Shown: piece by piece, positions 36,565 through 47,324 of the stretch
Layout of the letters: each line of letters opens with the position of its first letter
How positions within the stretch are numbered: the first letter of the stretch is position 1
Origin: Curtobacterium sp. VKM Ac-2865
GTDB taxonomy: Bacteria; Actinomycetota; Actinomycetes; Actinomycetales; Microbacteriaceae
Assembly: GCF_015350905.1 (NCBI RefSeq)
Contig: NZ_JADKRZ010000001.1
Coordinates: 682,001 to 746,000, forward strand
Length of the DNA stretch: 64,000 bases
Direction: 5' to 3'
Translations under genes and position numbers: made by a program
Notes under the pieces: model-generated
What the model was told of the DNA's origin: nothing
The model's database searches: none
Seen by the model: the letters and a program-made list of their open reading frames with translations, nothing else

Positions 36565-37716
36565 TCAGCTCGCGAACGCCCCGGCGAGGCGCAGCGGCAC
36601 GAGCAGCTCGTCGTCGGTCATCGCCCCGTGCTGGCCGATCATCCGCTTCGGCACCGCACCGGGCTTCAGCGCCCGGTCGTCGTTGAACGCCCACGTGCTC
36701 CGCGCCACCACGACCACGTCGCCGATGCGCGGCAGCACGTCGTCGGACACCGCGCCGAACCAACCCGCCGCGATCGCCTCGTCGCGGCTGGCGACGTACG
36801 CCCGCTTGCCGTAGGTGCTGCGCCAGGCCTCGACCAGCGCGGGCACGTCCGTCCCCGGGGCGACGGTGAGCTGGCGGCAGCGCGGGTCCCCCGCGACGCC
36901 GACGACGTCCTCGAGCAGGTCGGGGTCGATGGCGATGTTCGCGTCCTCCGGCACGTCGAGGATGCCGTGGTCCGCCGTGACGAGGACCCCGACGTCGCGG
37001 GCCACGCCGACGGCCAGGCGGGCCAGCTCCCCGTCGAGCGACTCCAGCGCCGCGGTCCACCGGTCGGACTGCCAGCCGTGCTTGTGCGCGATCGAGTCGA
37101 GCTCCGGGACGTAGAGGTACACGAGCGCCGCGCCGGTGAGCGTGGCCGCGACCGCCGCGTCGACCCGCTGCGCGACGGTGTCGGCGGGGACGTACCGGGC
37201 GCCGCTGAGGACGTTCGCGGTCATGCCCGACGACTCGTACCGTGCCGGACCGACGACCACGGGGTCGACGCCGACGGCCGGTGCCTCGGTGAACAGGGTG
37301 GGCGTGCGGAGCCACCCGGCGGGCACCTCGTCGTCCCACCCGCTCAGCAGGTTCACGACCGCTCCGGTGTCCGGGCTCCAGCCGCTGTAGCCGACCACGC
37401 CGTGGGTGCCGGGCGAGCGACCGGTCGTCAGGGTCGAGAGCGCCGCGGCGGTCGTCGTCGGGAAGCCGCTGCGCAGGCGCTTCCGGGAGCCCGTCAGGAA
37501 CCGGGCGTGCCCGGCACGCGCGCCGAGCGCGTTGGCCCCCAGGCCGTCGACCAGGACGACGACCGCGGAACGGGCGGGACGGAGGGCGATCCGGGCCTCC
37601 AGGCCGTGTGTGCGCAACCACGTGTCGTCCGCAGCGCCGAGCGCCACGAGGCAACTCGGCAGCACGTCGGCGAGGTTCGCGGTGGCGTCGGGGGCCGTCG
37701 GTAGGCTCAGTGTCAC
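36565..37716 (-). CDS. Alkaline phosphatase superfamily / nucleotide pyrophosphatase-like protein
   Basis: This 383-residue protein has the metal-binding pattern of type I phosphodiesterases. It shows [20 protein letters not shown] (first Asp), [20 protein letters not shown] (Thr nucleophile), [31 protein letters not shown] (Asp and His) and [20 protein letters not shown] (Asp-His). No signal peptide is seen with the GTG start at 37716, so it appears cytoplasmic. The substrate is unknown. It is divergent from parC with a 25-base gap. Confidence 0.88.
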   Translation of the reverse strand: MTLSLPTAPDATANLADVLPSCLVALGAADDTWLRTHGLEARIALRPARSAVVVLVDGLGANALGARAGHARFLTGSRKRLRSGFPTTTAAALSTLTTGRSPGTHGVVGYSGWSPDTGAVVNLLSGWDDEVPAGWLRTPTLFTEAPAVGVDPVVVGPARYESSGMTANVLSGARYVPADTVAQRVDAAVAATLTGAALVYLYVPELDSIAHKHGWQSDRWTAALESLDGELARLAVGVARDVGVLVTADHGILDVPEDANIAIDPDLLEDVVGVAGDPRCRQLTVAPGTDVPALVEAWRSTYGKRAYVASRDEAIAAGWFGAVSDDVLPRIGDVVVVARSTWAFNDDRALKPGAVPKRMIGQHGAMTDDELLVPLRLAGAFAS

Positions 37717-37741
37717 CCTCCGATCCTCCCAGAAAGGTCCC

Positions 37742-40228
37742 ATGGCACGCACGGACACAGTCGGTCTCCCCGACGGTGAGCGCATCGAGGACGTCGACGT
37801 CTCCGAGGAGATGCAGGGCTCGTTCCTCGAGTACGCGTACTCGGTCATCTACTCGCGTGCCCTGCCGGACGCCCGCGACGGCCTGAAGCCCGTGCAGCGC
37901 CGCATCCTGTACCAGATGTCGGAGATGGGCCTGCGGCCGGACCGCGGCCACGTGAAGAGCGCCCGCGTCACCGGCGAGGTGATGGGCAAGCTGCACCCGC
38001 ACGGCGACGGCGCCATCTACGACGCCCTGGTGCGCATGGCGCAGTCGTTCACGATGCGCGTGCCCCTGGTGGACGGCCACGGCAACTTCGGGTCGCTCGA
38101 CGACGGCCCCGCCGCGGCCCGGTACACCGAGGCCCGGCTCGCCGAACCCTCGATGGCGATGACGGAGAACCTCGGCGAGGACGTCGTCGACTTCGTCCCC
38201 AACTACGACAACCAGATCATGCAGCCGGGCGTGCTGCCCGCCGCGTTCCCGAACCTGCTGGTGAACGGCGCGTCCGGCATCGCCGTGGGCATGGCGACGA
38301 ACATGGCCCCCCACAACCTCGGTGAGGTGGTCGAGGCCGCCAAGCACCTGCTGATGCACCCGAAGGCGTCACTCGAGGAACTCATGGAGTACGTGCCGGG
38401 TCCCGACCTGCCCTCCGGCGGCACGATCGTCGGGCTGTCCGGCGTGCGCGACGCCTACGCCACCGGCCGCGGCACCTTCCGCACCCGGTCGAAGGTCAGC
38501 GTCGAGACCCTGTCGCCGCGCAAGACCGGCCTGGTCGTCACCGAGCTGCCCTACCTGGTCGGCCCCGAGCGCGTGATCGAGAAGATCAAGGACGGCGTCC
38601 AGGCCAAGAAGCTCGTCGGCATCTCCGACGTGAACGACCTGACCGACCGCAACCACGGGCTGCGGCTCGTCATCGGCATCAAGTCCGGGTTCAACCCCGC
38701 GGCCGTGCTCGAGCAGCTCTACAAGCACACCCCGCTCGAAGAGGGCTTCGGCATCAACAACGTCGCCCTGGTCAACGGGTCCCCGCGCACGCTCGGGCTC
38801 CGCGAGCTGCTCGACGTCTACGTGCAGCACCGCATCGCCGTCGTCACCCGGCGCTCCGAGTACCGAATGGCGCGCCGACGCGAACGCCTGCACCTGGTCG
38901 AGGGCCTGCTCATCGCGATCCTCGACATCGACGAGGTCATCCAGGTCATCCGCACGTCGGACGACTCCGAGGCCGCACGCAGCCGTCTGCGGGACGTGTT
39001 CGACCTGTCCGAGGTGCAGGCCGAGTACATCCTCGAACTGCGGCTCCGCCGGCTCACGAAGTTCTCCCGGATGGAGCTCGAGGGCGAGCGGGACCAGCTC
39101 CTCGCCGACATCGCCGCGCTCGAGGAGCTGCTCGCCTCCGACGACCGTCTGCGCGCTCAGGTCGCGCTGGAGCTCACCGAGGTGTCGGACAAGTTCGCCA
39201 CGCCGCGCCGGACCCTGCTGACCGAGGCCGATGCCCCTGTTCGCGGGGGCAAGAAGGCCGTGGTCGACCCCGAGGACCTCCAGGTCGCCGACGCCCCGTG
39301 CCGAGTCCTGCTGTCGACCACCGGGCGGCTCGTCCGGGTCGACGTCCCCACCGCCGAACTCGGGGTCGTGCGGGTGCCGAAGCGCTCCAAGCACGACGCC
39401 GTCATGTCCAGCGTGCTCAGCACCGTCCGCGGGCAGGTCGGGGCCCTCACCTCGACCGGCCGCATCGTGCGGTTCTCCCCCGTCGACGTGCCGTCGGTCC
39501 CGCCCGCTGCCGTCCGGCTCGACGCCGGCGTGCGGGTGCACGAGTACCTCGGCATCCCCCGCGGCGAGGCCGTCGTCGCCGTGGTCGACCTCAGCGCCGC
39601 GTCCGAGCACTCGCTCGCGATCGGCACCGCGCAGGGCGTCGTGAAGCGGGTCGTCCCCGGGGCCTGGCCGGACAAGCCCGACTTCGTGGCCATCGGGTTG
39701 AAGCCCGGCGACCAGGTCGTCGGCGCCACCCAGTCGGCCGAGTCGGACGACCTCGTGTTCATCACCTCGAACGCGCAGCTGCTCCGGTTCGGGGCGGCCG
39801 CCGTCCGTGCGCAGGGTCTGCCCGCCGGCGGGGTCGCTGGCGTGGCGCTGTCCTCCGGTGCCTCGGTGATCTGGTTCGGCGCCGTCACGCCGACCGAGGA
39901 CGCCGTCGTCGCCACCGTCTCCACGTCTTCGTCCGCCCTGCCCGGCACGGACACCGGACGCGCCAAGGTCTCGTCACTGTCGGAGTTCCCCGCGAAGGGC
40001 CGTGCGACCCAGGGTGTGCGGGCTCACGCGTTCCTCAAGGGCGAGGACGGCCTGACCGTCGCGTGGTCCGGCATCGCGCCGCCGCACGCGGTCGGGACGG
40101 ACGGCGCTGCCCGGACGCTGCCGGACTGGATGTCGAAGCGCGACGGGTCGGGCAGCCCGCTCGACGACGTCGTGGCGTCGATCGGCGGCAGCGCGGCGAC
40201 GCTCGACGGCACGCGCGGCGAGGCGTAG
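37742..40228 (+). CDS. parC: DNA topoisomerase IV subunit A (ParC)
   Basis: This is the breakage-reunion subunit that decatenates chromosomes. The 828-residue product has the GyrA/ParC core: [37 protein letters not shown], quinolone-region [19 protein letters not shown], and catalytic Tyr128 in [18 protein letters not shown]. The C-terminal beta-pinwheel repeats (about 500-800) lack a full GyrA box. A parE homologue converges on it, so ParC is favoured over GyrA. ATG at 37742 has AAAGG upstream. Confidence 0.93.
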   Translation: MARTDTVGLPDGERIEDVDVSEEMQGSFLEYAYSVIYSRALPDARDGLKPVQRRILYQMSEMGLRPDRGHVKSARVTGEVMGKLHPHGDGAIYDALVRMAQSFTMRVPLVDGHGNFGSLDDGPAAARYTEARLAEPSMAMTENLGEDVVDFVPNYDNQIMQPGVLPAAFPNLLVNGASGIAVGMATNMAPHNLGEVVEAAKHLLMHPKASLEELMEYVPGPDLPSGGTIVGLSGVRDAYATGRGTFRTRSKVSVETLSPRKTGLVVTELPYLVGPERVIEKIKDGVQAKKLVGISDVNDLTDRNHGLRLVIGIKSGFNPAAVLEQLYKHTPLEEGFGINNVALVNGSPRTLGLRELLDVYVQHRIAVVTRRSEYRMARRRERLHLVEGLLIAILDIDEVIQVIRTSDDSEAARSRLRDVFDLSEVQAEYILELRLRRLTKFSRMELEGERDQLLADIAALEELLASDDRLRAQVALELTEVSDKFATPRRTLLTEADAPVRGGKKAVVDPEDLQVADAPCRVLLSTTGRLVRVDVPTAELGVVRVPKRSKHDAVMSSVLSTVRGQVGALTSTGRIVRFSPVDVPSVPPAAVRLDAGVRVHEYLGIPRGEAVVAVVDLSAASEHSLAIGTAQGVVKRVVPGAWPDKPDFVAIGLKPGDQVVGATQSAESDDLVFITSNAQLLRFGAAAVRAQGLPAGGVAGVALSSGASVIWFGAVTPTEDAVVATVSTSSSALPGTDTGRAKVSSLSEFPAKGRATQGVRAHAFLKGEDGLTVAWSGIAPPHAVGTDGAARTLPDWMSKRDGSGSPLDDVVASIGGSAATLDGTRGEA

Positions 40229-40250
40229 CGCGCGCCACCGCCGCACGCGG

Positions 40251-40320
40251 CCGAGTCTCGGCCCCGCGGACACAACTCGCGCTCCGACCGCTCGAAAGTG
40301 TCCGCCCAGCCGAGACTCGG
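40251..40320. repeat. 70-bp palindromic element, copy 1
   Basis: The outer words CCGAGTCTCGG (40251-40261) and CCGAGACTCGG (40310-40320) enclose inner words GCGGACA (40266-40272) and TGTCCGC (40299-40305). The copy at 58346-58415 has the same words at the same offsets (0, 15, 48, 59). Confidence 0.8.
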
Positions 40321-40400
40321 TCCTGCCCCGGCGGCGGCGCGGCGACGAGGCCTAGCGCGACGCTCGCGCCGCGCGAGGCTCGGGTCTCGTGCACTCCGAC

Positions 40401-40590
40401 CGAGACGCCCCCGTCTCGCGTCGAGACACCCCCGTCTGGCCGAGACGCCTCGGAGTGGCTGAGACGCCGCCAGTTTCGACGGCGTCTCGATGACTCCGGG
40501 GCGTTCCGCACAGACGGGGGTGTCTCACGGGGCCTCAGCGGCTGTCCCGAGCACGAGACACCGGCGTCTCGTGCAGACGGGGGCGTCTCA
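40401..40590. repeat. Cluster of GAGACGCC/GGCGTCTC words
   Basis: CGAGACGCCCCCGTCTCG at 40401-40418 is itself an inverted repeat. Variants GAGACACCCCCGTCT, GAGACGCCGCC, GACGGCGTCTCG, AGACGGGGGTGTCTC, GAGACACCGGCGTCTCG and AGACGGGGGCGTCTCA follow up to 40590, in both orientations. Confidence 0.75.
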
Positions 40591-40615
40591 CCTGGTCAGG
40601 ACCGCGCGACGGGAC

Positions 40616-42742
40616 CTACACGTCGATGCGGTCGCGGTCCAGGCCCTCGCCGGCCAGGATGAACTCCTTGCGCGGGGCGACGTCGTTGCCCATCAGCAGC
40701 TCGAAGACCTTCGCAGCGGACTCGGCATGGGGCACCTGGACCCGACGCAGAGTGCGGTGCGCCCGGTCCATCGTCGTCTCCGCGAGCTGGTCGGCGTCCA
40801 TCTCGCCGAGCCCCTTGTAGCGCTGGATCGGCTCCTGGTACTTCTTCCCGGACTTCGCCAGCTTCTTCAGCACGGCCTGCAGCTCTTGCTCGGAGTACGT
40901 GTACAACGTGTCGTTCGGCTTGCCGCGGTTGATGACGACGACCCGGTGCAGCGGCGGCACCGCGGCGAACACCCGGCCCTGCTCGATCATCGGCCGCATG
41001 TAGCGGAAGAACAGCGTCAGGAGCAGCGTGCGGATGTGGGCGCCGTCGACGTCGGCGTCCGACATGATGATGACCTTGCCGTACCGGGCCTGGTCGAGCT
41101 CGAACGTGCGACCGGACCCGGCGCCGATGACCTGGATGATCGAGGCGCACTCGGCGTTCGAGAGCATGTCCGCGACGGATGCCTTCTGCACGTTGAGGAT
41201 CTTGCCGCGGATGGGCAGGAGCGCCTGGTACTCGCTGTTGCGCGCGAGCTTGGCGGTGCCGAGCGCGGAGTCGCCCTCGACGATGAAGAGCTCGGTGCCC
41301 TCGACGTCGTTCGACCGGCAGTCCGCCAGCTTCGTCGGCAGGGACGAGTTCTCGAGCGCGTTCTTCCGGCGCTGGGTCTCCTTGTGCGCTCGGGCTGAGA
41401 TGCGGGTCTTCATCTCCGCGACGACCTTCTCGAGCAGTCCGGCGGCCTGGGCCTTCTCGGTGCGCTGGGTCGACGTCAGGATCTCGGTCATCCGTTTCGA
41501 CACGACTGAGTCGACGACACGACGGACGGCCGGCGTCCCGAGGATCTCCTTCGTCTGGCCCTCGAACTGCGGCTCCGGCAGCCGGACGGTCAGCACGGCG
41601 GTGAGTCCCGCGAGCACGTCGTCCTTCTCGAGCTTGTCCTGCCCGAGCTTGAGCTTGCGGGCGTTGGCCTCGACCTGGGTGCGGACGGCCTTGACCAGCC
41701 CGGCCTCGAAGCCAGCCTGGTGGGTGCCGCCCTTCGGCGTGGCGATGATGTTCACGAAGCTGCGGAACACCGTCTCGTAGCCGTCGCCCCAGCGCAGGGC
41801 GATGTCGACCTCGCAGGTGCGCTCGACCTCGGTCGAGACCATGTGGCCCTTGTCGTCGAGCATCGGCACCGTCTCCTTGAAGGTGCCGGAGCCCTGGATG
41901 CGCCAGACGTCGGTCTTCGCACCGTCCACGGCGAGGTGCTCGACGAACTCGCCGATGCCGCCCTCGTACCGGAAGCGCTCGACGACCGGCCCTTCGGCGA
42001 CCTCGACACCCGTCGCGGCGGCGCGCTCGGCGGCCGCGGCGATCGCGGTCGGGCGTTCGTCGGTGATCGTGAGGCCGAGTCCGGGCACCAGGAACGCCGT
42101 CTGGCGCGCACGGTTCACCAGGTCCGCCATGCTGAAGGCGGCGTCCCTGGTGAAGATCTGCCGGTCGGCCCAGTAGCGGACCCGCGAGCCGGTGACGCCC
42201 TTCTTGACCTTGCCGACGACGCGCAGCTCACTGCCGGAGGTGAAGGGGCTGAACGGTGCGTCCGGGCCGATGCCGTCCGAGTCGTCGAACAGCCCGGGTT
42301 CCCCGCGACGGAACGACATCGCGTAGGTCTTGCCCCCGCGGTCGACCTCGACGTCGAGGCGCTCCGACAGCGCGTTCACGACCGAGGCGCCGACACCGTG
42401 GAGCCCGCCGGACGCCGCGTAGGACCCCGACCCGAACTTGCCGCCGGCATGCAGCTTCGTGAAGACGACCTCGACCCCGGTCAGGCCGGTCTTCGGCTCC
42501 ACGTCGACGGGGATGCCCCGGGCGGTGTCGGTGACCTGGACGGACCCGTCCGGGAACAACCGCACGCCGATCTCGTCACCGTGTCCGGCGAGGGCTTCGT
42601 CGACGGAGTTGTCGATGATCTCCCACAGGCAGTGCATCAGACCACGGGAGTCCGTCGACCCGATGTACATGCCGGGACGCTTCCGGACCGCCTCGAGTCC
42701 TTCGAGGACGGAGAGATGCCGTGCGGAGTAGTCGGAGCTCAC
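40616..42742 (-). CDS. parE: DNA topoisomerase IV subunit B (ParE)
   Basis: This is the ATPase subunit of topoisomerase IV. The 708-residue product begins MSSDYSARHLSVLEGLEAVR. The GHKL ATP site is IIDNSVDEALAGHGDEIGVR, with LHAGGKFGSGSYAASGGLHG then VGASVVNALS. The Toprim domain shows ELFIVEGDSALGTAKLARN, LPIRGKILNVQKASVADML and IIMSDADVDGAHIRTLLLTL. The C-terminal YKGLGEMDADQLAETTMD completes the type IIA B subunit. GTG at 42742 lies right after a GGGAG run, so initiation spacing is odd; no better start is nearby. Confidence 0.94.
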   Translation of the reverse strand: MSSDYSARHLSVLEGLEAVRKRPGMYIGSTDSRGLMHCLWEIIDNSVDEALAGHGDEIGVRLFPDGSVQVTDTARGIPVDVEPKTGLTGVEVVFTKLHAGGKFGSGSYAASGGLHGVGASVVNALSERLDVEVDRGGKTYAMSFRRGEPGLFDDSDGIGPDAPFSPFTSGSELRVVGKVKKGVTGSRVRYWADRQIFTRDAAFSMADLVNRARQTAFLVPGLGLTITDERPTAIAAAAERAAATGVEVAEGPVVERFRYEGGIGEFVEHLAVDGAKTDVWRIQGSGTFKETVPMLDDKGHMVSTEVERTCEVDIALRWGDGYETVFRSFVNIIATPKGGTHQAGFEAGLVKAVRTQVEANARKLKLGQDKLEKDDVLAGLTAVLTVRLPEPQFEGQTKEILGTPAVRRVVDSVVSKRMTEILTSTQRTEKAQAAGLLEKVVAEMKTRISARAHKETQRRKNALENSSLPTKLADCRSNDVEGTELFIVEGDSALGTAKLARNSEYQALLPIRGKILNVQKASVADMLSNAECASIIQVIGAGSGRTFELDQARYGKVIIMSDADVDGAHIRTLLLTLFFRYMRPMIEQGRVFAAVPPLHRVVVINRGKPNDTLYTYSEQELQAVLKKLAKSGKKYQEPIQRYKGLGEMDADQLAETTMDRAHRTLRRVQVPHAESAAKVFELLMGNDVAPRKEFILAGEGLDRDRIDV

Positions 42743-42909
42743 CTCCCGAGCCTACCCAGCACGGCCGACACCACGGCCCTGACACTCGCACTGGGGACGA
42801 TCGGTCCGCGCTGAGCGAAATGGAGTGCCCCAATGCCGTACATCCAGGCAGCACGTGTTGAAATGGTGCAACCAGGAAGCACCACCTGCAATCCGTGAGG
42901 AGCACAGCA

Positions 42910-43134
42910 ATGACCCAGACCGTGCAGGACCTCTCCATCGACGACGTCAGCAACCACCAGCTCACCGCTGCCGACCGGTGTGACAGCTGCGGAGCGCAGG
43001 CCTACATCCGAGCCACCATGGCCAGCGGCGAACTGTTCTTCTGCGCCCACCACGGCGCGGAGTTCAAGGACAAGCTCGCAGCCACCGCGATCGAATGGCA
43101 CGACGAGAGCAGCCGACTCCGCGAGTCGAAGTAG
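42910..43134 (+). CDS. Small DUF7455-like zinc protein
   Basis: This is a 74-residue protein starting MTQTVQDLSIDDVSNHQLTA. It has a Cys pair in DRCDSCGAQAYIRATMASGE and a Cys-His-His in LFFCAHHGAEFKDKLAATAI, able to bind a metal. Proteins like this are widespread in actinobacteria near parE or rpoD, with no known function. GAGGAG eight bases upstream fixes the ATG at 42910. It is divergent from parE and ends at a bidirectional palindrome. Confidence 0.85.
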   Translation: MTQTVQDLSIDDVSNHQLTAADRCDSCGAQAYIRATMASGELFFCAHHGAEFKDKLAATAIEWHDESSRLRESK

Positions 43135-43158
43135 CGCGCCGAGGCGCGAGTACAGCAA

Positions 43159-43198
43159 GACGGGAGGCCCGGTGCCAGTTGGCACCGGGCCTCCTGTC
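43159..43198. terminator. Bidirectional palindromic terminator, GGAGGC family
   Basis: GACGGGAGGCCCGGTGCCA is followed by a nearly perfect complement ending CCTGTC. It lies between the convergent ends of the DUF7455-like gene and the secreted-protein gene. Confidence 0.8.
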
Positions 43199-43213
43199 TG
43201 TCTGTGGACCCTT

Positions 43214-43663
43214 CTAGAACTCGCGGTTCAGCGCCCAGGCGGCACCTCGGTAGCTGTTCGGCCCCCACACGCCGTCGATGGGGCCGCTGTAGCGGTCGTG
43301 GTCGGCCGCCCACCGCTGCAGCGCTGCGATGGTGAGGGGGTGCTCGGTTCCGTAGAAGTTCCCAGACTGGTAGTACCCGCCGACCGCAAGTCGCTTTGCG
43401 ACGAAGACCCATGCGTCTGATCGCATCTGGCCGTCGATCTCGCCTGCGTACCCAGCCTTGCTGGCCATGCACTGCAGCCGCTTGTAGAAGATCGGCCCGG
43501 GTATCCCGTCGTACTCGGTCGTGGTCGTCGGGACCGAGCTGCAGGCCGAACTGATGCGCGGCGTTGCAGCCTCAGCAGGAGCTGTCTGGACGATGGCACC
43601 CGTCGTGGTCAGTGTCACGACGAGTGCGCCGACCAGCGCGAGGACGGATTTGGTGTGGTGCAT
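43214..43663 (-). CDS. Secreted protein of unknown function (peptidoglycan-binding-like)
   Basis: This is a 149-residue protein with a clear signal peptide, MHHTKSVLALVGALVVTLTT followed by TGAIVQTAPAEAA, with cleavage expected after AEA-A. The mature part has two short repeats, EYDGIPGPIFYKRLQCMASK with GYAGEIDGQMRSDAWVFVAK, and LTIAALQRWAADHDRYSGPI with DGVWGPNSYRGAAWALNREF. The DGxxGP/S pattern resembles small peptidoglycan-binding repeats. Two cysteines may form a disulfide. ATG at 43663 has AAGGAGG just upstream. The exact role is not recognisable. Confidence 0.75.
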   Translation of the reverse strand: MHHTKSVLALVGALVVTLTTTGAIVQTAPAEAATPRISSACSSVPTTTTEYDGIPGPIFYKRLQCMASKAGYAGEIDGQMRSDAWVFVAKRLAVGGYYQSGNFYGTEHPLTIAALQRWAADHDRYSGPIDGVWGPNSYRGAAWALNREF

Positions 43664-43748
43664 GAGGCCTCCTTTGTCGGCCTCCAACATTTCACATCCC
43701 GTTGCCGATGTGTCGGCTCTGGCAACTGTTGCCACGATCGCGGGGACG

Positions 43749-43782
43749 ACGAAGGCCGGGCCCGTGCGGGCCCGGCCTTCGT
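43749..43782 (-). terminator. Terminator hairpin of rpoD-murT-gatD
   Basis: ACGAAGGCCGGGCCC (43749-43763) pairs perfectly with GGGCCCGGCCTTCGT (43768-43782) around a four-base loop, just past the gatD stop. Confidence 0.8.
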
Positions 43783-43787
43783 GAGCG

Positions 43788-44561
43788 TCACGCGATGCGC
43801 TTGAACGCCTTGTCGACGTAGCGGTCGACCGTCGCCCGCGCTTCGCGCGCGTACCGGTCGATGGTCGCCGTCTGCTCCGGGTCCGGCGCGTACTCGCGGC
43901 CCCGCCGCGCGGCGGCCGCGGCGAGGACACCGTCGGTGAGGGCCGGGTTCAGCGGCAGGAGCGGGCCCTGCGCGTGGGTGCCGAAGGAGGTCCCGCGGCC
44001 GGCGCCCTCCACCGGGGAACCGGCCTGGTTCCCGCCACCGGAGACGACGTCAGCGAACGGGGTGACGCCTGCGCCGAGCTCGATCCGCGTGGCGTGGTCC
44101 TCGAACGCTGCGAGCCGCTTGGAGGCACCGTCGAGCAGCGGGTAGCGGGTCTCGAGCACGAAGTAGTTGACGCGACGCTCGGCACCGCGGACGGCTCGGG
44201 CATCGAACACACCGAACCCCTGCACCGGAGCGCCCTCCGTCGGGATGACCTCGTTCGTCGCGAGGTCGAACCCGCCACCGACCGCGACCATCGGCACGCC
44301 CGCGGCCACGAGGTCGCGGAGGGGCGCTGCGATGCGCGCGACGTCGCTCCCGAGGGACCGCATCGCGCTGAGCGGGCCGTTCCCGATGACGACGACGTCC
44401 GCCGCGGCGGGCAGGTCGCCGCCCGGGGCGTACTCGACGACCTCGGTCGGGAGGCCGGCGGCGGCGGCACGACGGGTGAGGGCGACCACGTTGCCGCGGT
44501 CCCCCGACACCCCCATCTGCCGCGGGTAGACGTGCAGGATGGTCAGGCGATCGGCCGTCAT
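43788..44561 (-). CDS. GatD-like class I amidotransferase homologue lacking the catalytic Cys and His
   Basis: In canonical systems GatD releases ammonia from glutamine and passes it to MurT, which amidates D-Glu in lipid II. This 257-residue protein keeps the fold: LHVYPRQMGVSGDRGNVVAL, VVVIGNGPLSAMRSLGSDVA and FEDHATRIELGAG. The nucleophile segment reads VPMVAVGGGFDLATNE, where canonical GatD has a Cys-Gly-Gly-Tyr-Gln pattern, so Gly95 replaces Cys and Asp99 replaces Gln. The His segment reads GTHAQGPLLPLNPAL, with Gln198 in place of the catalytic His. The protein has no cysteine at all. It overlaps the murT-like gene by ATGA. It is likely an inactive glutaminase subunit with a structural or altered role. 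Confidence 0.85.
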   Translation of the reverse strand: MTADRLTILHVYPRQMGVSGDRGNVVALTRRAAAAGLPTEVVEYAPGGDLPAAADVVVIGNGPLSAMRSLGSDVARIAAPLRDLVAAGVPMVAVGGGFDLATNEVIPTEGAPVQGFGVFDARAVRGAERRVNYFVLETRYPLLDGASKRLAAFEDHATRIELGAGVTPFADVVSGGGNQAGSPVEGAGRGTSFGTHAQGPLLPLNPALTDGVLAAAAARRGREYAPDPEQTATIDRYAREARATVDRYVDKAFKRIA

Positions 44562-45817
44562 GCGGTCTTCTCCAGGTCCGGGTGGCCGAGGGCCTTCCGG
44601 GCGATCATCATGATCTCGTAGTTGACGATGAAGTTCTTCGTGCCGGTGCTCGTCGTGCCGAGGCCCTGCATGTGCTTGATGGCGGTCTCGACGTCGGGTT
44701 CGACCCGGCCGATCCGGACGCCGGCGTGTTCGAGGGCGATCGCGATCTGCCAGGCCTTGTCACCGGAGACGACGTCGACGTGGTCGAGCTTGGAGAAGTC
44801 GATGTCGTAGATCCACGAGATGTCCGGGGTGCCCTCGTCGATCGCCATGAGCACCTGCTCGGGGTGGTCCGGCAGTGCGTCGAGGTTCAGCTGCAGGCTC
44901 GCGGCGTTCTTGAACATCGTGAACTCGGCGGACTCGCCGGCGATGGGCAGTCGCTCACCACGGCCGTACGCCGGCTTCATCGTCGAGAAGGCCCGCGTGA
45001 CGGCGTCCGGTCGGAACTGCGTGCCGAGCGCGGCACTGGCCGTGGCCGTCGCCGCAGCGGCGTCGACCGCGTAGTGCAGCCCACGGGCGGGCAGGCGCAC
45101 GGCGATGTCCGATCCCGCGAAGGCGATCGTCGCGGCGTCGCCGGTGTGCTCGGTGACCTCGGCGTCGATGACCGACTGCTCGGCGTCAGCGCGGTCGAAG
45201 TCGTCGGCGTTCTGCAGGCCGTTCGGGCTCGCGGCGACGATGGCGGGGCTCGCACCGAAGCGCAGCACCCGCTGGCCGTCGACGGCCGTGTAGGCGTCGA
45301 GGAACTGGTCGTCGTGGTTGGTGATGACGTTCGCGGTCGACAGTGCCGCCGTGTCGAGCATCATCGTCGCCACGCGCTCGGTCTCGAAGAACCGGTAGAG
45401 CTGGTCGACCTGGACGTTGAGCATCGTCACGGTGGACGGCGACAGGATGCCGGCGAGCTCCACGGCGAAGGCCTCGTCGACCTCGAGGATGCCGATGTCC
45501 GCCTTGAGCCGACCGGTCAGCGAGACCTCCGACAGCAGCGCGGACGCGATGCCCTGCGGCAGGTTCGCGCCCGACGGGTTGGTGAAGACCCGGAGCCCGT
45601 GTGCCCGGACGATGTCCGAGATCATGTGCGTCGTCGTGGACTTGCCGTTCGACCCCAGCACGAAGACGACCCCGTTGGGGAACTGCTCCGTGACGCGCTG
45701 CAGGAAGTCCGGCACGAGCTTCAGGACGATGAAGCCCGGGTAGGCGGACCCCCCGCCCCGCGCACGGGCGAGGGCGCGGAGGATCCGCCCGATGAGGATC
45801 GGGATGAAGAAGCGCAC
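44558..45817 (-). CDS. MurT-like Mur ligase without the zinc ribbon
   Basis: This is a 419-residue Mur-ligase-family protein. The ATP loop is GVVFVLGSNGKSTTTHMISD (residues 55-63 core), with GILEVDEAFAVEL and MLNVQVDQLYRFFETERVAT. The C-terminal MurT domain (DUF1727) keeps DEGTPDISWIYDIDFSKLD, including the Asp before SWIYD that completes the GatD triad in other species. The Cys4 ribbon that normally interrupts the central domain is absent, and there is no Cys in the protein. GTG at 45817 is eight bases after rpoD, and the 3' end overlaps gatD. It probably ligates something to the D-Glu alpha-carboxyl of a peptidoglycan precursor; the nucleophile is uncertain. Confidence 0.85.
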   Translation of the reverse strand: MRFFIPILIGRILRALARARGGGSAYPGFIVLKLVPDFLQRVTEQFPNGVVFVLGSNGKSTTTHMISDIVRAHGLRVFTNPSGANLPQGIASALLSEVSLTGRLKADIGILEVDEAFAVELAGILSPSTVTMLNVQVDQLYRFFETERVATMMLDTAALSTANVITNHDDQFLDAYTAVDGQRVLRFGASPAIVAASPNGLQNADDFDRADAEQSVIDAEVTEHTGDAATIAFAGSDIAVRLPARGLHYAVDAAAATATASAALGTQFRPDAVTRAFSTMKPAYGRGERLPIAGESAEFTMFKNAASLQLNLDALPDHPEQVLMAIDEGTPDISWIYDIDFSKLDHVDVVSGDKAWQIAIALEHAGVRIGRVEPDVETAIKHMQGLGTTSTGTKNFIVNYEIMMIARKALGHPDLEKTA

Positions 45818-45825
45818 CGCTCGGC

Positions 45826-47109
<1,284 letters not shown>

Positions 47110-47324
47110 GCGATCACCTCTCTCGTCGTGCCACGTTCCTGGGGTCGTGGCCTTCCCTCTGCCACGCGGGACCCGTGCCGCAGTTCCCCCGCGTCACTGG
47201 CCCCGTTGCTCCTGGCAACGCCGCCCGTTCAGGGCAGCATGAGGACCCATGTCAAGTCCCCCGACGAAACACGCGCCCTGGAAGAGCACCTGTACATGGG
47301 AGGCCCGAACGGGTCCTGGTCTCA

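Larger units (their letters stand above)
40229..40615. other. Repeat-rich spacer between convergent parC and parE
   Basis: These 387 bases hold no gene. They contain a 70-bp palindromic element (40251-40320) and then a cluster of about ten GAGACRCC/GRCGTCTC words in both orientations (40401-40590). Several can form hairpins and may terminate both genes. Confidence 0.7.

Noticed and set aside
37742-40228. Calling the topoisomerase A subunit GyrA
   Set aside because: No full GyrA box was seen in the C-terminal domain, and the convergent parE homologue supports ParC; gyrA normally sits with gyrB near the origin.
43788-44561. Sequencing error explaining the missing Cys in the GatD-like protein
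   Set aside because: A single error could change one codon, but both the Cys and His positions and the neighbouring Gln are changed while the frame and surrounding motifs stay intact.
47110-47324. A strong TTGACA promoter for rpoD
   Set aside because: TTGACA is present on the minus strand near 47250, but no TANNNT lies 16-18 bases further, so the promoter is not called.
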